A stretch of DNA of 64,000 nucleotides, taken from Polyangia bacterium (GTDB taxonomy: Bacteria; Myxococcota_A; Polyangia; Fen-1088). The notes beneath the pieces were generated by a model that was given only the letters and a program-made list of their open reading frames with translations, made no database searches and was not told the origin of the DNA. Each line of letters opens with the position of its first letter. The first letter of the stretch is position 1. The position numbers were made by a program, and so were the translations under genes. Of this stretch, positions 1-8,300 are shown piece by piece. Where the stretch lies: contig DATATI010000014.1 in NCBI GenBank assembly GCA_036268875.1, positions 1-64,000 on the forward strand. Direction: 5' to 3'.

Positions 1-338
1 CCTTGCGCGCAGGAGCGCAATCGCGCGGTCCACGGCGTCGGCCGAGCCCCCTGCGCTCCGCGCCGCGCGAAACGCCTACAGCGCTCGTCTCGATCTATCG
101 CCCAACTGTCCCAGGACGCCACCTTCCCATGATGCCTGTCCTCCGGCGAGTCATTCAAGCCGCACGCACAGTCGCAATGCGACAGAGTGCATAGCTTGCT
201 GGGCGACTGCCCTCTGTGCCTCGTCCCGACCGCGACACCAGCGTCCGGGTCAAGTAGGGGCGGCATGCACATAGGTCGATGGGCACGGGGTCTCCTCGAT
301 GGAACAGACCGTGCTTGCGGAGATAGAAGAGGAATCGA
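1..338. other. Left edge without a recognisable gene
   Basis: I see no open frame here with a recognisable domain or convincing codon pattern, and no RNA gene. A purine-rich stretch at about 326-334 lies just before the ATG at 339 and probably serves as the ribosome binding site of that gene. Confidence 0.4.
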
Positions 339-971
339 ATGGGAACCAAAATAGCTGGGTCGAAAATGAATGACGTCGCGTCGCGCGCGCCGAAAGCACA
401 CCGGTCAAGCGCGGCGACGCTGCTGACCGCGATTGTGACGATGGGCCTCGGATGTAGCGCGAGCGGAAGCTCCGTCGATGGTGGTGGCAAGAAAGATCTC
501 CAAGACGCGAGTGAAGTCCGAGCGGACCTAGACCAATCTGCGGACCTAGACCAATCTGATGATGCACTGACCCGTCCGGACGCTGCGGCGATGAGCGACG
601 CTGAAAGCTACCCGCAATGCCCGGACGTTTCCGGCCCGCGACTGCTGGCCCAGACGCTCTCCGGCGCCCCGACGATCGCGCGGGTGGACATTACCGGTGG
701 CTGCACCTTGATCGCGGTCTGCGTTCCGAGTGTCGAAAAGCCGTGCGAGGGGGTGGGGATCCTCGGCGGTTCCGGAACGAGCTGTGTACTGACCTTCACG
801 TCCGTGGACGGACGGTCGACCTCGACGACCGTCGCCGTAGTGTCCGACGGCCCGCCCTACCAATGCCAAGATCTCGCCGGCAGAGTTGAGACTACGGTCG
901 ACAGACATTTCGAACCCGCGTCGATCATCGTCGAATTCTCGGCGCCGCCCGCCGACAGCGGAACCGACTAG
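339..971 (+). CDS. Putative exported lipoprotein, function unknown
   Basis: This encodes about 210 residues. After a basic N-terminus there is a hydrophobic stretch (about residues 24-38) ending in a relaxed lipobox, MGLGC, with Cys39 as the likely lipidated residue. An Asp/Ala/Ser-rich linker follows, containing a duplicated ADLDQS hexapeptide. The C-terminal 120 residues carry five or so cysteines and look like a small beta-rich domain that I do not recognise. The ATG at 339 is chosen because an AGAGGA-like site sits about five bases upstream; an ATG at 366 is also possible. The next element downstream is an IS66-type insertion. Lipid anchoring is inferred; the function is unknown. Confidence 0.6.
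   Translation: MGTKIAGSKMNDVASRAPKAHRSSAATLLTAIVTMGLGCSASGSSVDGGGKKDLQDASEVRADLDQSADLDQSDDALTRPDAAAMSDAESYPQCPDVSGPRLLAQTLSGAPTIARVDITGGCTLIAVCVPSVEKPCEGVGILGGSGTSCVLTFTSVDGRSTSTTVAVVSDGPPYQCQDLAGRVETTVDRHFEPASIIVEFSAPPADSGTD
522..557 (+). repeat. 18-bp tandem duplication in lipoprotein linker
   Basis: Two adjacent, identical copies of an 18-base unit (522-539 and 540-557) encode ADLDQS twice in the linker of the first lipoprotein. Perfect identity suggests a recent slippage duplication. Confidence 0.85.
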
Positions 972-1063
972 CCGCAACGCCTGACCTATGTAGCCCACAA
1001 AACCCAGAAGGTCGTCATGACGGGATACGACGAGGCGTTACCGAAGAACAACTGCGACGTAAT

Positions 1064-1080
1064 CCATCCGCGAGAGGCGT
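1064..1080 (+). repeat. Left inverted repeat of the IS66-like element
   Basis: This 17-base stretch is the reverse complement of 3186-3202 except at two positions. It lies about 50 bases before the tnpA start, as expected for an IS66 left end. Confidence 0.5.
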
Positions 1081-1128
1081 GATGTAACCGAGGTCAGGGA
1101 AATGGCAGGAGGAGGCTGGAGGTGAAAG

Positions 1129-1494
1129 ATGCCACAGTCTCTTGCTCGAAAGTTCACAGGGCTGGCCGCGACGGCGGATCGGAAGCGATGGCGGGCCGAG
1201 GATGCGGCGGTAGTTTTGTCGCGGCTCGAATCTTCGGGGCTGTCAGTGCCCGAATTTGCCGCGCGGGAAAGGCTGGAGCCGCAGCGTCTGTATCGCTGGC
1301 GTGCGCAGGTTGAAGGCACGCTGGCCGCGGCCCGATCGAAGGCCGCCCCCTTCGTCGAGATCAAGACTGCGGCGACCGCTTGTATTGAGGTGGTTTTGCG
1401 TTCGGGCCATACGCTTCGTGTTCCTGCGGGATTCGACGGCGATACTTTGCGGCAGCTGGTGACCGTGCTCGAAGGAGGACCGCCCCAGTGCTGA
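1129..1494 (+). CDS. tnpA: IS66-type TnpA accessory protein
   Basis: This protein of about 121 residues has the organisation of IS66 TnpA: an N-terminal helix-turn-helix segment (around residues 18-60, with RWRAEDAA and PEFAARERLEPQRLYRWR) and a C-terminal portion with IEVVLRSGHTLRVPAGFD. In IS66 elements TnpA is a small DNA-binding helper needed for transposition. It is the only one of the three genes that is intact here. Its 3' end overlaps the start of tnpB by seven bases, the usual arrangement for translational coupling. Confidence 0.85.
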   Translation: MPQSLARKFTGLAATADRKRWRAEDAAVVLSRLESSGLSVPEFAARERLEPQRLYRWRAQVEGTLAAARSKAAPFVEIKTAATACIEVVLRSGHTLRVPAGFDGDTLRQLVTVLEGGPPQC

Positions 1495-1848
1495 GCTTGC
1501 CCCCGAGCGTGCGGCTGTTCGTGGCCAGCCAGCCCGTCGACGGCCGCAAGGGCGCCGACAGCTTGATGGTGATCGTGTGCGACGTATTCGGGCAGGACCA
1601 CTTGGTGGTCACCTGTTCGTGTTCTTCTCCAAACGTTGCGACCGGGTCCGCATCGTCTATTGGGACCGCAGCGGATTCGCCATGTGGACGAAACGCCTTG
1701 GAGTGGCCGATTTCGTCCCACGTTCTCGGCGGACGGCCGTCTCGCCTCGGTGGCCGTCGAAGCGGCCGAGCTGGCGTTGATCGTGGAAGGGATCGATCTG
1801 GCTGGCGCCCGCCGCCGTCGACGGTGGCAGCCAGGACGGGCGGCCTGA
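1488..1848 (+). pseudogene. tnpB: Frameshifted IS66 TnpB (Orf2)
   Basis: Three consecutive reading frames together rebuild an IS66 Orf2 protein. The first frame gives MLSLPPSVRLFVASQPVDGRKG, the second GHLFVFFSKRCDRVRIVYWDR, and the third SADGRLASVAVEAAEL followed by the typical basic end RRRRWQPGR. Frame changes fall near 1600 and 1705, each explained by a one-base indel. An intact copy would be about 115 residues, which fits the combined length. The product is presumably non-functional unless the indels are sequencing errors. Confidence 0.8.
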
Positions 1849-1914
1849 AAAAAACGTCGACATGTTCACTTCGTTTGATCTCTTTCCCGCCGCTCGTGGA
1901 ACCTATCATTACAG

Positions 1915-3167
1915 ATGAGCGAGCCCGCGGTGATCACCTCGCCCCACGCGCCGGACGTGGAGGACGTGCGACGGTGGATGGAGAAGATGATCGAGGCCAG
2001 CAAGCTCTTCGAGCTGGTGGCGGCGATCATCGCGCTCATCACGCGGCTGCGCGACATCAACACCGAGCTGACCAAGCGGCTCTGATTCGCGGCGGAAACG
2101 CCCACGGTCCGAAAAGCTCGGCCGTGTGGAGCGCGGCAAGCTGGGTACGACCCTGATCGTGGAATCGCTGGCGGACAAGTACCTTGAGCACCAACCGATT
2201 GAACGGCAATGCCTGCGGTGGTCGCGCACCGGAGTGGACATTGCGCCGCAGACGCTGGGACGCGCGGTCGGCGCCGCGTTGGACCTTCTGTCGCCGGCGG
2301 CGAAGATGATCGCGGAGCAGACGCGTGGTCCTGGCCTTCTGGCCACCGACGCCACCGGATTGCCGGTGCTGGATCGCGACGCACCGGACGGAATTCGAAA
2401 CGGAACCATGTGGTGCTGGACGAACGCGCGATGGGTGACGTTCTTCTACTCGCCGCAAGGTGATTCTGACAGCGTGCGACGGTTCCTGGGCGACGATGTT
2501 CGCCGGACTGTTCAATGCGACGGCACCAACATCACCACGTTTCTTGAGCGCGCCGGCGGTCCAACGCCCGGATGCTGGAGTCACGCGCGGCGCGGCCTGG
2601 TCGAAGCGGCCCGCGGCGGTGACAAGATCGCTTTGCAGGGCCTACGCATCATCGCCCGCCTCTTTGCTGTCGAACGACAGAGTGCCGTCGACGGCGACAC
2701 CGCCGCCCAGAGGCTGGCGCGCCGATCGGCGAATAGCCGACCGATTACTGACGAGCTTCGTCGATGGATCGATGAGAGACGAGCCAAAGTACCGCCAAAG
2801 ACGCCGCTCGGCGCCGCGCTCGGCTACCTGGATCGTCAATGGAAACGGCTGCTGCTTTTTCTGAACGACGGCAACATCGAGTTGACTAACAACCGCGTCG
2901 AACGAGAGTTGAGAAAACTCGTCCTCGGCCGCCGTTCATGGCTCTTCACTGGGAAGATCTCGGTGGCGAGCGGACCGCCAATATCCTCACCATCGTCGGA
3001 ACCTCGTCACCAACCTCATCATCAACGGCTGGCGACAAACCGATTTGCGCGCCTTGCTTCCCGATCGCCTCGCCCTCGTCCATCACGACCTCCTGGTGCG
3101 TGACGGCCCGATCCGAAGCCCCCTCCTTGGACTCGAAGATCCGGCTTTGCCGACTGCCTCTTCCTGA
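1915..3167 (+). pseudogene. tnpC: Frameshifted IS66 transposase TnpC
   Basis: The N-terminal part (1915-2085, 56 codons) has the leucine-rich segment of IS66 transposases and ends in a stop. The main body resumes in another frame near 2120, so the zinc-binding region expected between them is missing. The body keeps the DDE catalytic features: DATGLPVLD, the CDG triplet, CWSHARR, and NNRVERELR. A frame change near 2955 leads to LGGERTANIL, and a further one near 3000 to LVTNLIINGWRQTD, ending at the TGA at 3165-3167. At least three lesions make this non-functional as written. Confidence 0.8.
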
Positions 3168-3185
3168 TTTCGCAAGACGATTTTA

Positions 3186-3202
3186 ACGCCACTCGCGGAC
3201 GG
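3186..3202 (-). repeat. Right inverted repeat of the IS66-like element
   Basis: This is the reverse complement of 1064-1080 with two mismatches, and lies 18 bases beyond the end of tnpC. It is read as the right end of the insertion sequence. Confidence 0.5.
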
Positions 3203-3266
3203 GTCGGCAGCTTAGCCGATCTTCTTCGTCGCTGTTTTCTCCTGTTGCACCCGGGCTGAACCCAAT

Positions 3267-3583
3267 TTGCACGGGTCCGGATCGGGAAGGGGGAGAACCT
3301 TCCCTTTCGCGGGCGTGAGGTCAACAGCCGCGGGCGCTGATGCGGCGTCGCCCGATGCCGCCAAGATGGACGCGGCCAATCCAGACACCACCTCGCAGGA
3401 CGCCACCGTCGATCTGGGTGGTGCTGATGCGGACGTCAGGAAGTCTTCGTCGGGTGGCTGCGGCTGCAGCATGAGGATCGGGAGCGGTCGCCCGCGGCGG
3501 GAGCTTTCCTATCGCTTGTGGCGCTGGCGACGTTGCGTCGCCGTCGGCGGGCTCAGACGCTGCGCGGGCGGGGAATGTCGTAG
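3267..3583 (+). pseudogene. Frameshifted tail of a MYXO-CTERM-type surface protein
   Basis: The frame from 3267 reads an Ala/Asp-rich linker ending in SSSGGCGCS. A frame change between about 3465 and 3482 then gives PAAGAFLSLVALATLRRRRAQ and a stop at 3581-3583. A Gly-Cys-Gly-Cys box, a hydrophobic helix and an Arg cluster in that order form the MYXO-CTERM sorting signal that anchors many myxobacterial surface proteins. No recognisable upstream domain remains, so this is probably the end of a gene truncated near the IS66 element. The 3' end overlaps the convergent regulator gene by 31 bases. The indel could be a sequencing error, but the missing upstream part argues for decay. Confidence 0.55.
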
Positions 3584-5361
3584 CTCTTCAGGCGGGCGCA
3601 GAAGGTTCGGCGCGGCATACCCAGCAGACGGGCGGCCCGGGTCTGGTTGCCCTGGCAGCGGGCCAGGGCGTCGACGATGCGGGCGCGTTCTTCGTGATCG
3701 TGTTCGTCCAGCAGCGCGGGCGACGGTGTGTTGGCAGCGGACGCGGACGCCGGCTTGGTCAGTGCTGCCCGCGGCGTCGAGACGGCGGCCATCATCGTGG
3801 TCGGTCGAGCGGGCGGCGCGGCCGGCGCGGCGACGGTGCCGCGCATCTTGTCGACGGGCAAATGCTCCAGGTTCAGATGGTCGTCTTCACACAGCAGCAG
3901 CGCGCGCTCCATGGCGTTGCGCAGCTCGCGAATGTTGCCGGGCCACGAATAGGCGTGCAGCGCGCGCAACGCGGGCGGGGTCAGAATCGGCACCGGGCGC
4001 CCCAACATCTTTGCCGCTTGTTCCAGGAAGGATCGGGCCAGGCTTTCGATCTCCTCGCGGCGTTCGCGCAACGGCGGGATGACCAGCGAGATGCCGTTCA
4101 ATCGATAGTACAGATCCTGGCGGAAGGCCTTGCGGTCGACCTCGTCCTCCAGCACGCGGTTGGTGGCGGCCAGAAAGCGCACGTCGATCTCGCGCGGCTT
4201 CAGCGCGCCGACGCGCAACACCCGTCGCGTCTCGATCACCCGCAGCAGCTTGGCCTGCACGGGCAGCGGCAGCTCGCCGACCTCGTCCAGCAAGACGGTT
4301 CCGCCCTGCGCGGTCTCCAGCAGTCCGGGTTTGGCCTGGTGGGCGCCGGTGAAGGCGGCCCGTTCGTGGCCGAACAGCTCGCTCTCCAGCAACGTGGCCG
4401 AGAACGCCGCGCAGTTCAAACGCAGCAGCGGTTTCCCGGCGCGCGGCGAGAGCTGGTGAATGGTCTCGGCCATCACCTCTTTGCCCACGCCGGTCTCGCC
4501 CAAGATAAGGACGTTGATGTTGCCGGCGGCGGCGCGCGTGGCCAGGGTGTACAGGCGCCGCATCTCGGGCCCGAAGGCGCCGGCGCCCGACGATGCGGCG
4601 CTGGGCGCCTCGCGGCCCAGCACGCGCGCGCACGCCTCCGCGATCAACGCCTCCGCTGAACGCGCGTCGCTGGGGTACATGCCAAGGCCGCTGCTGGCGG
4701 CGGTGCGGCTGGCGGCCAGCACGCCGACGATGCTTTGCGCGGCGGCCTCGGCGCGCGCGCGGTCCGGCTCGAACAACAAGATCTCGTACTCGTTCGGACC
4801 GTACAGAGCCAGCACGTCGTCGGGGCCGATCACCGCCCCGGCCACATCGGCGACCAGGTCGGGCGCGGTGCCGGGCGCGACGTGCAGGCGGACCATGGCG
4901 AAGGCGCCGCCGGTGCGCTCGGCGCGCAAGCACTCTTCTTCCAGGCGCACTTCGAAATAGGCGTGCGTGGGCAGCCGGCGGGTGCGGGCGCTGGGGCGAC
5001 GGCGCTGCACCATCAAGGTCGCCCAGCCGATCGAGATGGCCTCGCCCGGCTGCACCGCCACGCGCTGGCCAGGGGAAAGCCGCACGCCGCGCACCAGCGT
5101 GCCGTTGGTGCTGCCCAGATCTTCGACCTGCAGCGTCGGCCCCACGTGCAGGCGCGCGTGGTGGCGCGAGGCGTTCGCTTCGTCGACGCGCACGTCGTCG
5201 GATTCGTCGCGCCCGATGGTGATGGTGCCTTGCTCGGGCAAGGGGTGCATGGCGAAGACGTTCGGCCCCATCACGATGAGGTGCAGGATGCCGGGATCGT
5301 CGGTGTACGCCTCCATGGCGCGCATGGTGCGCGCGCCGGGATCAGATGTTTCCGTGGCCAT
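3553..5361 (-). CDS. Sigma-54-dependent activator with FHA and GGDEF-like domains
   Basis: This is a 602-residue transcriptional activator. An FHA domain at about 28-118 (IGRDESDD, SRHHARLHV, LGSTNGT) should bind phosphothreonine. Residues about 130-250 resemble a degenerate GGDEF/nucleotidyl-cyclase fold without a GGDEF signature. The AAA+ domain at about 262-500 has Walker A GETGVGKE, Walker B LLDEVGE and FRQDLYYRLN. The sigma-54 contact loop reads AAFTGA instead of GAFTGA. A Fis-type helix-turn-helix ends the protein (NQTRAARLLGMPRRTF). A GGAGG lies only one or two bases before the chosen ATG, so an internal Met at residue 13 or 16 could be the true start. It sits 18 bases after the exported-protein gene and is probably co-transcribed with the upstream kinase, a likely source of the phosphothreonine signal (inference). 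Confidence 0.9.
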   Translation of the reverse strand: MATETSDPGARTMRAMEAYTDDPGILHLIVMGPNVFAMHPLPEQGTITIGRDESDDVRVDEANASRHHARLHVGPTLQVEDLGSTNGTLVRGVRLSPGQRVAVQPGEAISIGWATLMVQRRRPSARTRRLPTHAYFEVRLEEECLRAERTGGAFAMVRLHVAPGTAPDLVADVAGAVIGPDDVLALYGPNEYEILLFEPDRARAEAAAQSIVGVLAASRTAASSGLGMYPSDARSAEALIAEACARVLGREAPSAASSGAGAFGPEMRRLYTLATRAAAGNINVLILGETGVGKEVMAETIHQLSPRAGKPLLRLNCAAFSATLLESELFGHERAAFTGAHQAKPGLLETAQGGTVLLDEVGELPLPVQAKLLRVIETRRVLRVGALKPREIDVRFLAATNRVLEDEVDRKAFRQDLYYRLNGISLVIPPLRERREEIESLARSFLEQAAKMLGRPVPILTPPALRALHAYSWPGNIRELRNAMERALLLCEDDHLNLEHLPVDKMRGTVAAPAAPPARPTTMMAAVSTPRAALTKPASASAANTPSPALLDEHDHEERARIVDALARCQGNQTRAARLLGMPRRTFCARLKSYDIPRPRSV

Positions 5362-5379
5362 TCCTCCGGGCTGCGCTCC

Positions 5380-8300
5380 TCAGAACACCAACGTGATGCG
5401 CGTGGTGTGCACTTCGCCGTCCCCCAGATCGACGCGCAGCTGCCATCGTCCGGTCTGCATCGACAGCGTGTCTATCAGCAGATCATACTCGCCCAACAGC
5501 GGCAGCTGCTGAAACTGATTGCCCACGCCCGGCGGCAACCCGAAGGCCGCCCGCTCGACGCCCACGTGGCCTTGCGCGTCCAGCGGGGCGATGAACAATC
5601 GCGCCGGCAGGTTGTCGACGGTGGCGCTCGGTCCGGTCAGCCGGAAGCGCACCAGCACCGGCAGCCCGCGAATGAAGCGCGAGCTGTCGTCGACGATCGG
5701 GAACAGCAACCCCGACCAGGCCACCACGACGTGAACCTTGAAGCTGCCGTGCGATTGGTTGCCGCTGGCGTCGGTCGCGGTGCAGGTGACCACGGTGGTG
5801 CCGATGGGGAAAGTCGATCCCGACGGCGGCGCGCAGACCACCTTGGGGTGCGGATCGCCGTCGTCGGTGGCGGTCACCGTGTACGTCACCTTGGCGCCGG
5901 TGCGCTTGGTGACGGTGGCGGTGATGGTCCCGGGCAGCATCAGCACCGGCGGTGTGGTGTCGCCGACGGTGACGATGAATTGATCGGACGGCGATCGGTT
6001 GCCGTGCTTGTCGACGGCGAAACAGGTGACGGTTGTCTTGCCCAGGGGGAAGAACGATCCCGACGGGTGATTGCAAGTCACCGGATCGGCGCCGTCGACC
6101 ACGTCGGTGGCGCAGGTGGCGAAGCTGACGAGGGCGCCGCCCGGTTGATTGGCGTCGACGCGCTTGTCCGCCAGATCGCACAGCACCGGTGGCGTGGTGT
6201 CGCGCACGCGCACCACGAACGTGGCGGTCGTCGTCTGCATGGCGCCGTCGGTGGCCTGGCAGGAGACAGTGTTATCCTGATCCAGCAGGAACAGCGCCGG
6301 CGATCCCGGTGGGGCGGCGGGCGCGCACTGCACGGGCAACGGGCCGCTGACCGCGTCGCTGGCGGTGACGTCATAGCTGACGAAGGCGCCCAGGTTATCG
6401 GTGGCCTCGGCGTTGATGCCGCCCGGCGGGACGTTCACCACCGGGGGCTCGTCGACGACGGTGACGGAGAAGAAGCCGAGGCCGACGGCTTTGGTGACGT
6501 CGTCGATGGCCGCGCAGTCGACGTTGGTGGTTCCGACGGGGAACGTCGATCCCGAGACTGGCGTACAGATGACCTGCACCGCGGTCAAGCCGTTGGCGAA
6601 GACGCCGACGTTGTATGTCACCGGCGTGCCAGCGGGCCCGATGGCCGGCACGGTGATCGGCGCGGGAACGATCGGCGAGGGGCTTGCGCCCAGACTGCCC
6701 ACGCCGACGTCGTTGCTTCCCGACGGGCAGCTCTCGCTCCAGCCGCCGCCGGCGGGTGAATCAACCACCTGGGTCAGCGTCAGCTCCGAAAAACCAAGCG
6801 GGAAGGTCGGCCGGAATTGCCAGGCGCCGTTGGCATCGGCGCGCACGGTGAAAAGACGCGGGCCGATCTTGATGTTGACGTCGGCGAACGGGAACACGCA
6901 CTGCGGATCCGGCGCCGTCGTCCCGGGGCCGCACGGATTCACCTGGCCGGGCACCGGCGCCGGCGGGCCCAGGACGACTCCGTTCGGCGTTTTCAAGATC
7001 ACCGTCGGATCAGGGAAGGACGGCGGGATACGGAAGGGCGGCACGGTGATGGTGATGCGGCTTCTCGGCGTGGTGGCGGCGATGGCGGCGAAGTCGCGCA
7101 CGTGGGCCAGGATCTGCGCCGGCGTGGAACCCGCTGGCGGCGTGGGAAGCTGGAAGAAGTTCACCAGGTGCTTGCCCGACCCCAACCCCAGCGCGTGGGC
7201 GTTGAAGGGAAACGATACCGTTCCGTCGGGGTTGGTGACGGGCGGACCGACGGTCAGCGCGCGCACCGCCACCGGGCGGATGGTGCTGGTGCCGGTCTCC
7301 TCGGTGAAGAACAGCTTGCCGAAGACGGTCGGGTCATACGGGAAGGTGCCCTTCGCTTCGACGATCGGCTGATCGGGTTTGGTGCAGTCGATCTCCGCCT
7401 CGGTGCGCGGAAACTCGACGGTGGGCGGCTTGATGCCGACGCTGACGAAGACATTGGTGGCCGGCCCGCCACCCTGCGAGAAGGCCAGCTTGTGCCAGCC
7501 AGGGTTGGCGTCTTTCGGCGTGCCCGGGCTCAGCGTGACGACGCCGGAGAAGTTTCCGTCGCCGCCCACCGGCAGTTGATTGGGCGTCATGGTGTGTCCC
7601 GGACCGCCCAGGTCGGCGATGTCCAGCGGAACGTTCGGCACGCCGTGGCCGACCACCAGGAAATTCGTGATGGTGGGATCCAGGCTTGCCGTCGGATCGC
7701 GCGGCGAAATGATGGTCGGCGCCGGCGCCGTGGCCGGATCGGCGCTATCGGCGGTGAACGCCCAGTCGAGCGGCTTGCTCTGTGCGCACAGCGCGGGCGC
7801 CACGCAGCCGCCGCCGGTGAACGTCCGCTGGATAAAGTGCAACGTGTGCCGACCGGTTGATCCCACCGCGATCGCGCCGGAGAAATTTCCGCTGGCGTCG
7901 ATGGGAATTTCGGTGCTGGCCAGACTGGCGTCGACGGTGACCGTGACCGAGCCGCCGCGCACGCCGCCGATACCGCTGACGGTGACGGCTAACGATCCGC
8001 CGACGCCGACGGCGTGGCCGTTATACGCCGGCACCACCACCGCTGGACGCGGCGGCGCACCAGCGATGGGATCATCGGTCGCGGCCAGGACGTTGATCTG
8101 CGGCAGGCCGTTCGCTCCCACCGGTGGGCTGGTCGACAGATCCGGCACCGACGATGACGCCAGCAGCGTGTTCAGATCGGCGACGGTGGTGCCGCCTTGC
8201 TGCTTGGTGGCGAAGGTGACCACGTTCAGGCCGGCGCCGCGATTGGCCGGCGGGCCGCTGGGGAAAAGCTGGCCGGCGGGGATGACCTGCTTGTTTTGCG

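Larger units (their letters stand above)
1064..3202 (+). mobile_element. Degenerate IS66-family insertion sequence
   Basis: The element carries the three genes typical of IS66 in order, tnpA-tnpB-tnpC, but tnpB and tnpC contain frameshifts. The proposed ends are an imperfect inverted repeat, 1064-1080 against 3186-3202, agreeing at 15 of 17 positions. No matching 8-bp target duplication is visible beside these ends, so the exact boundaries are uncertain. A broken MYXO-CTERM-like gene tail begins about 65 bases beyond the right end, which may mark the locus the element damaged. Transposition by its own proteins is unlikely. Confidence 0.75.

Noticed and set aside
1056-3210. 8-bp target site duplication flanking the IS66-like element
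   Set aside because: The bases next to the proposed ends (GACGTAAT and GTCGGCAG) do not match.
4735-6759. Very long plus-strand open frame opposite the regulator and exported protein
   Set aside because: It is Gln/Arg/His-rich low-complexity sequence typical of the antisense of GC-rich genes, while the minus strand encodes clear domains.
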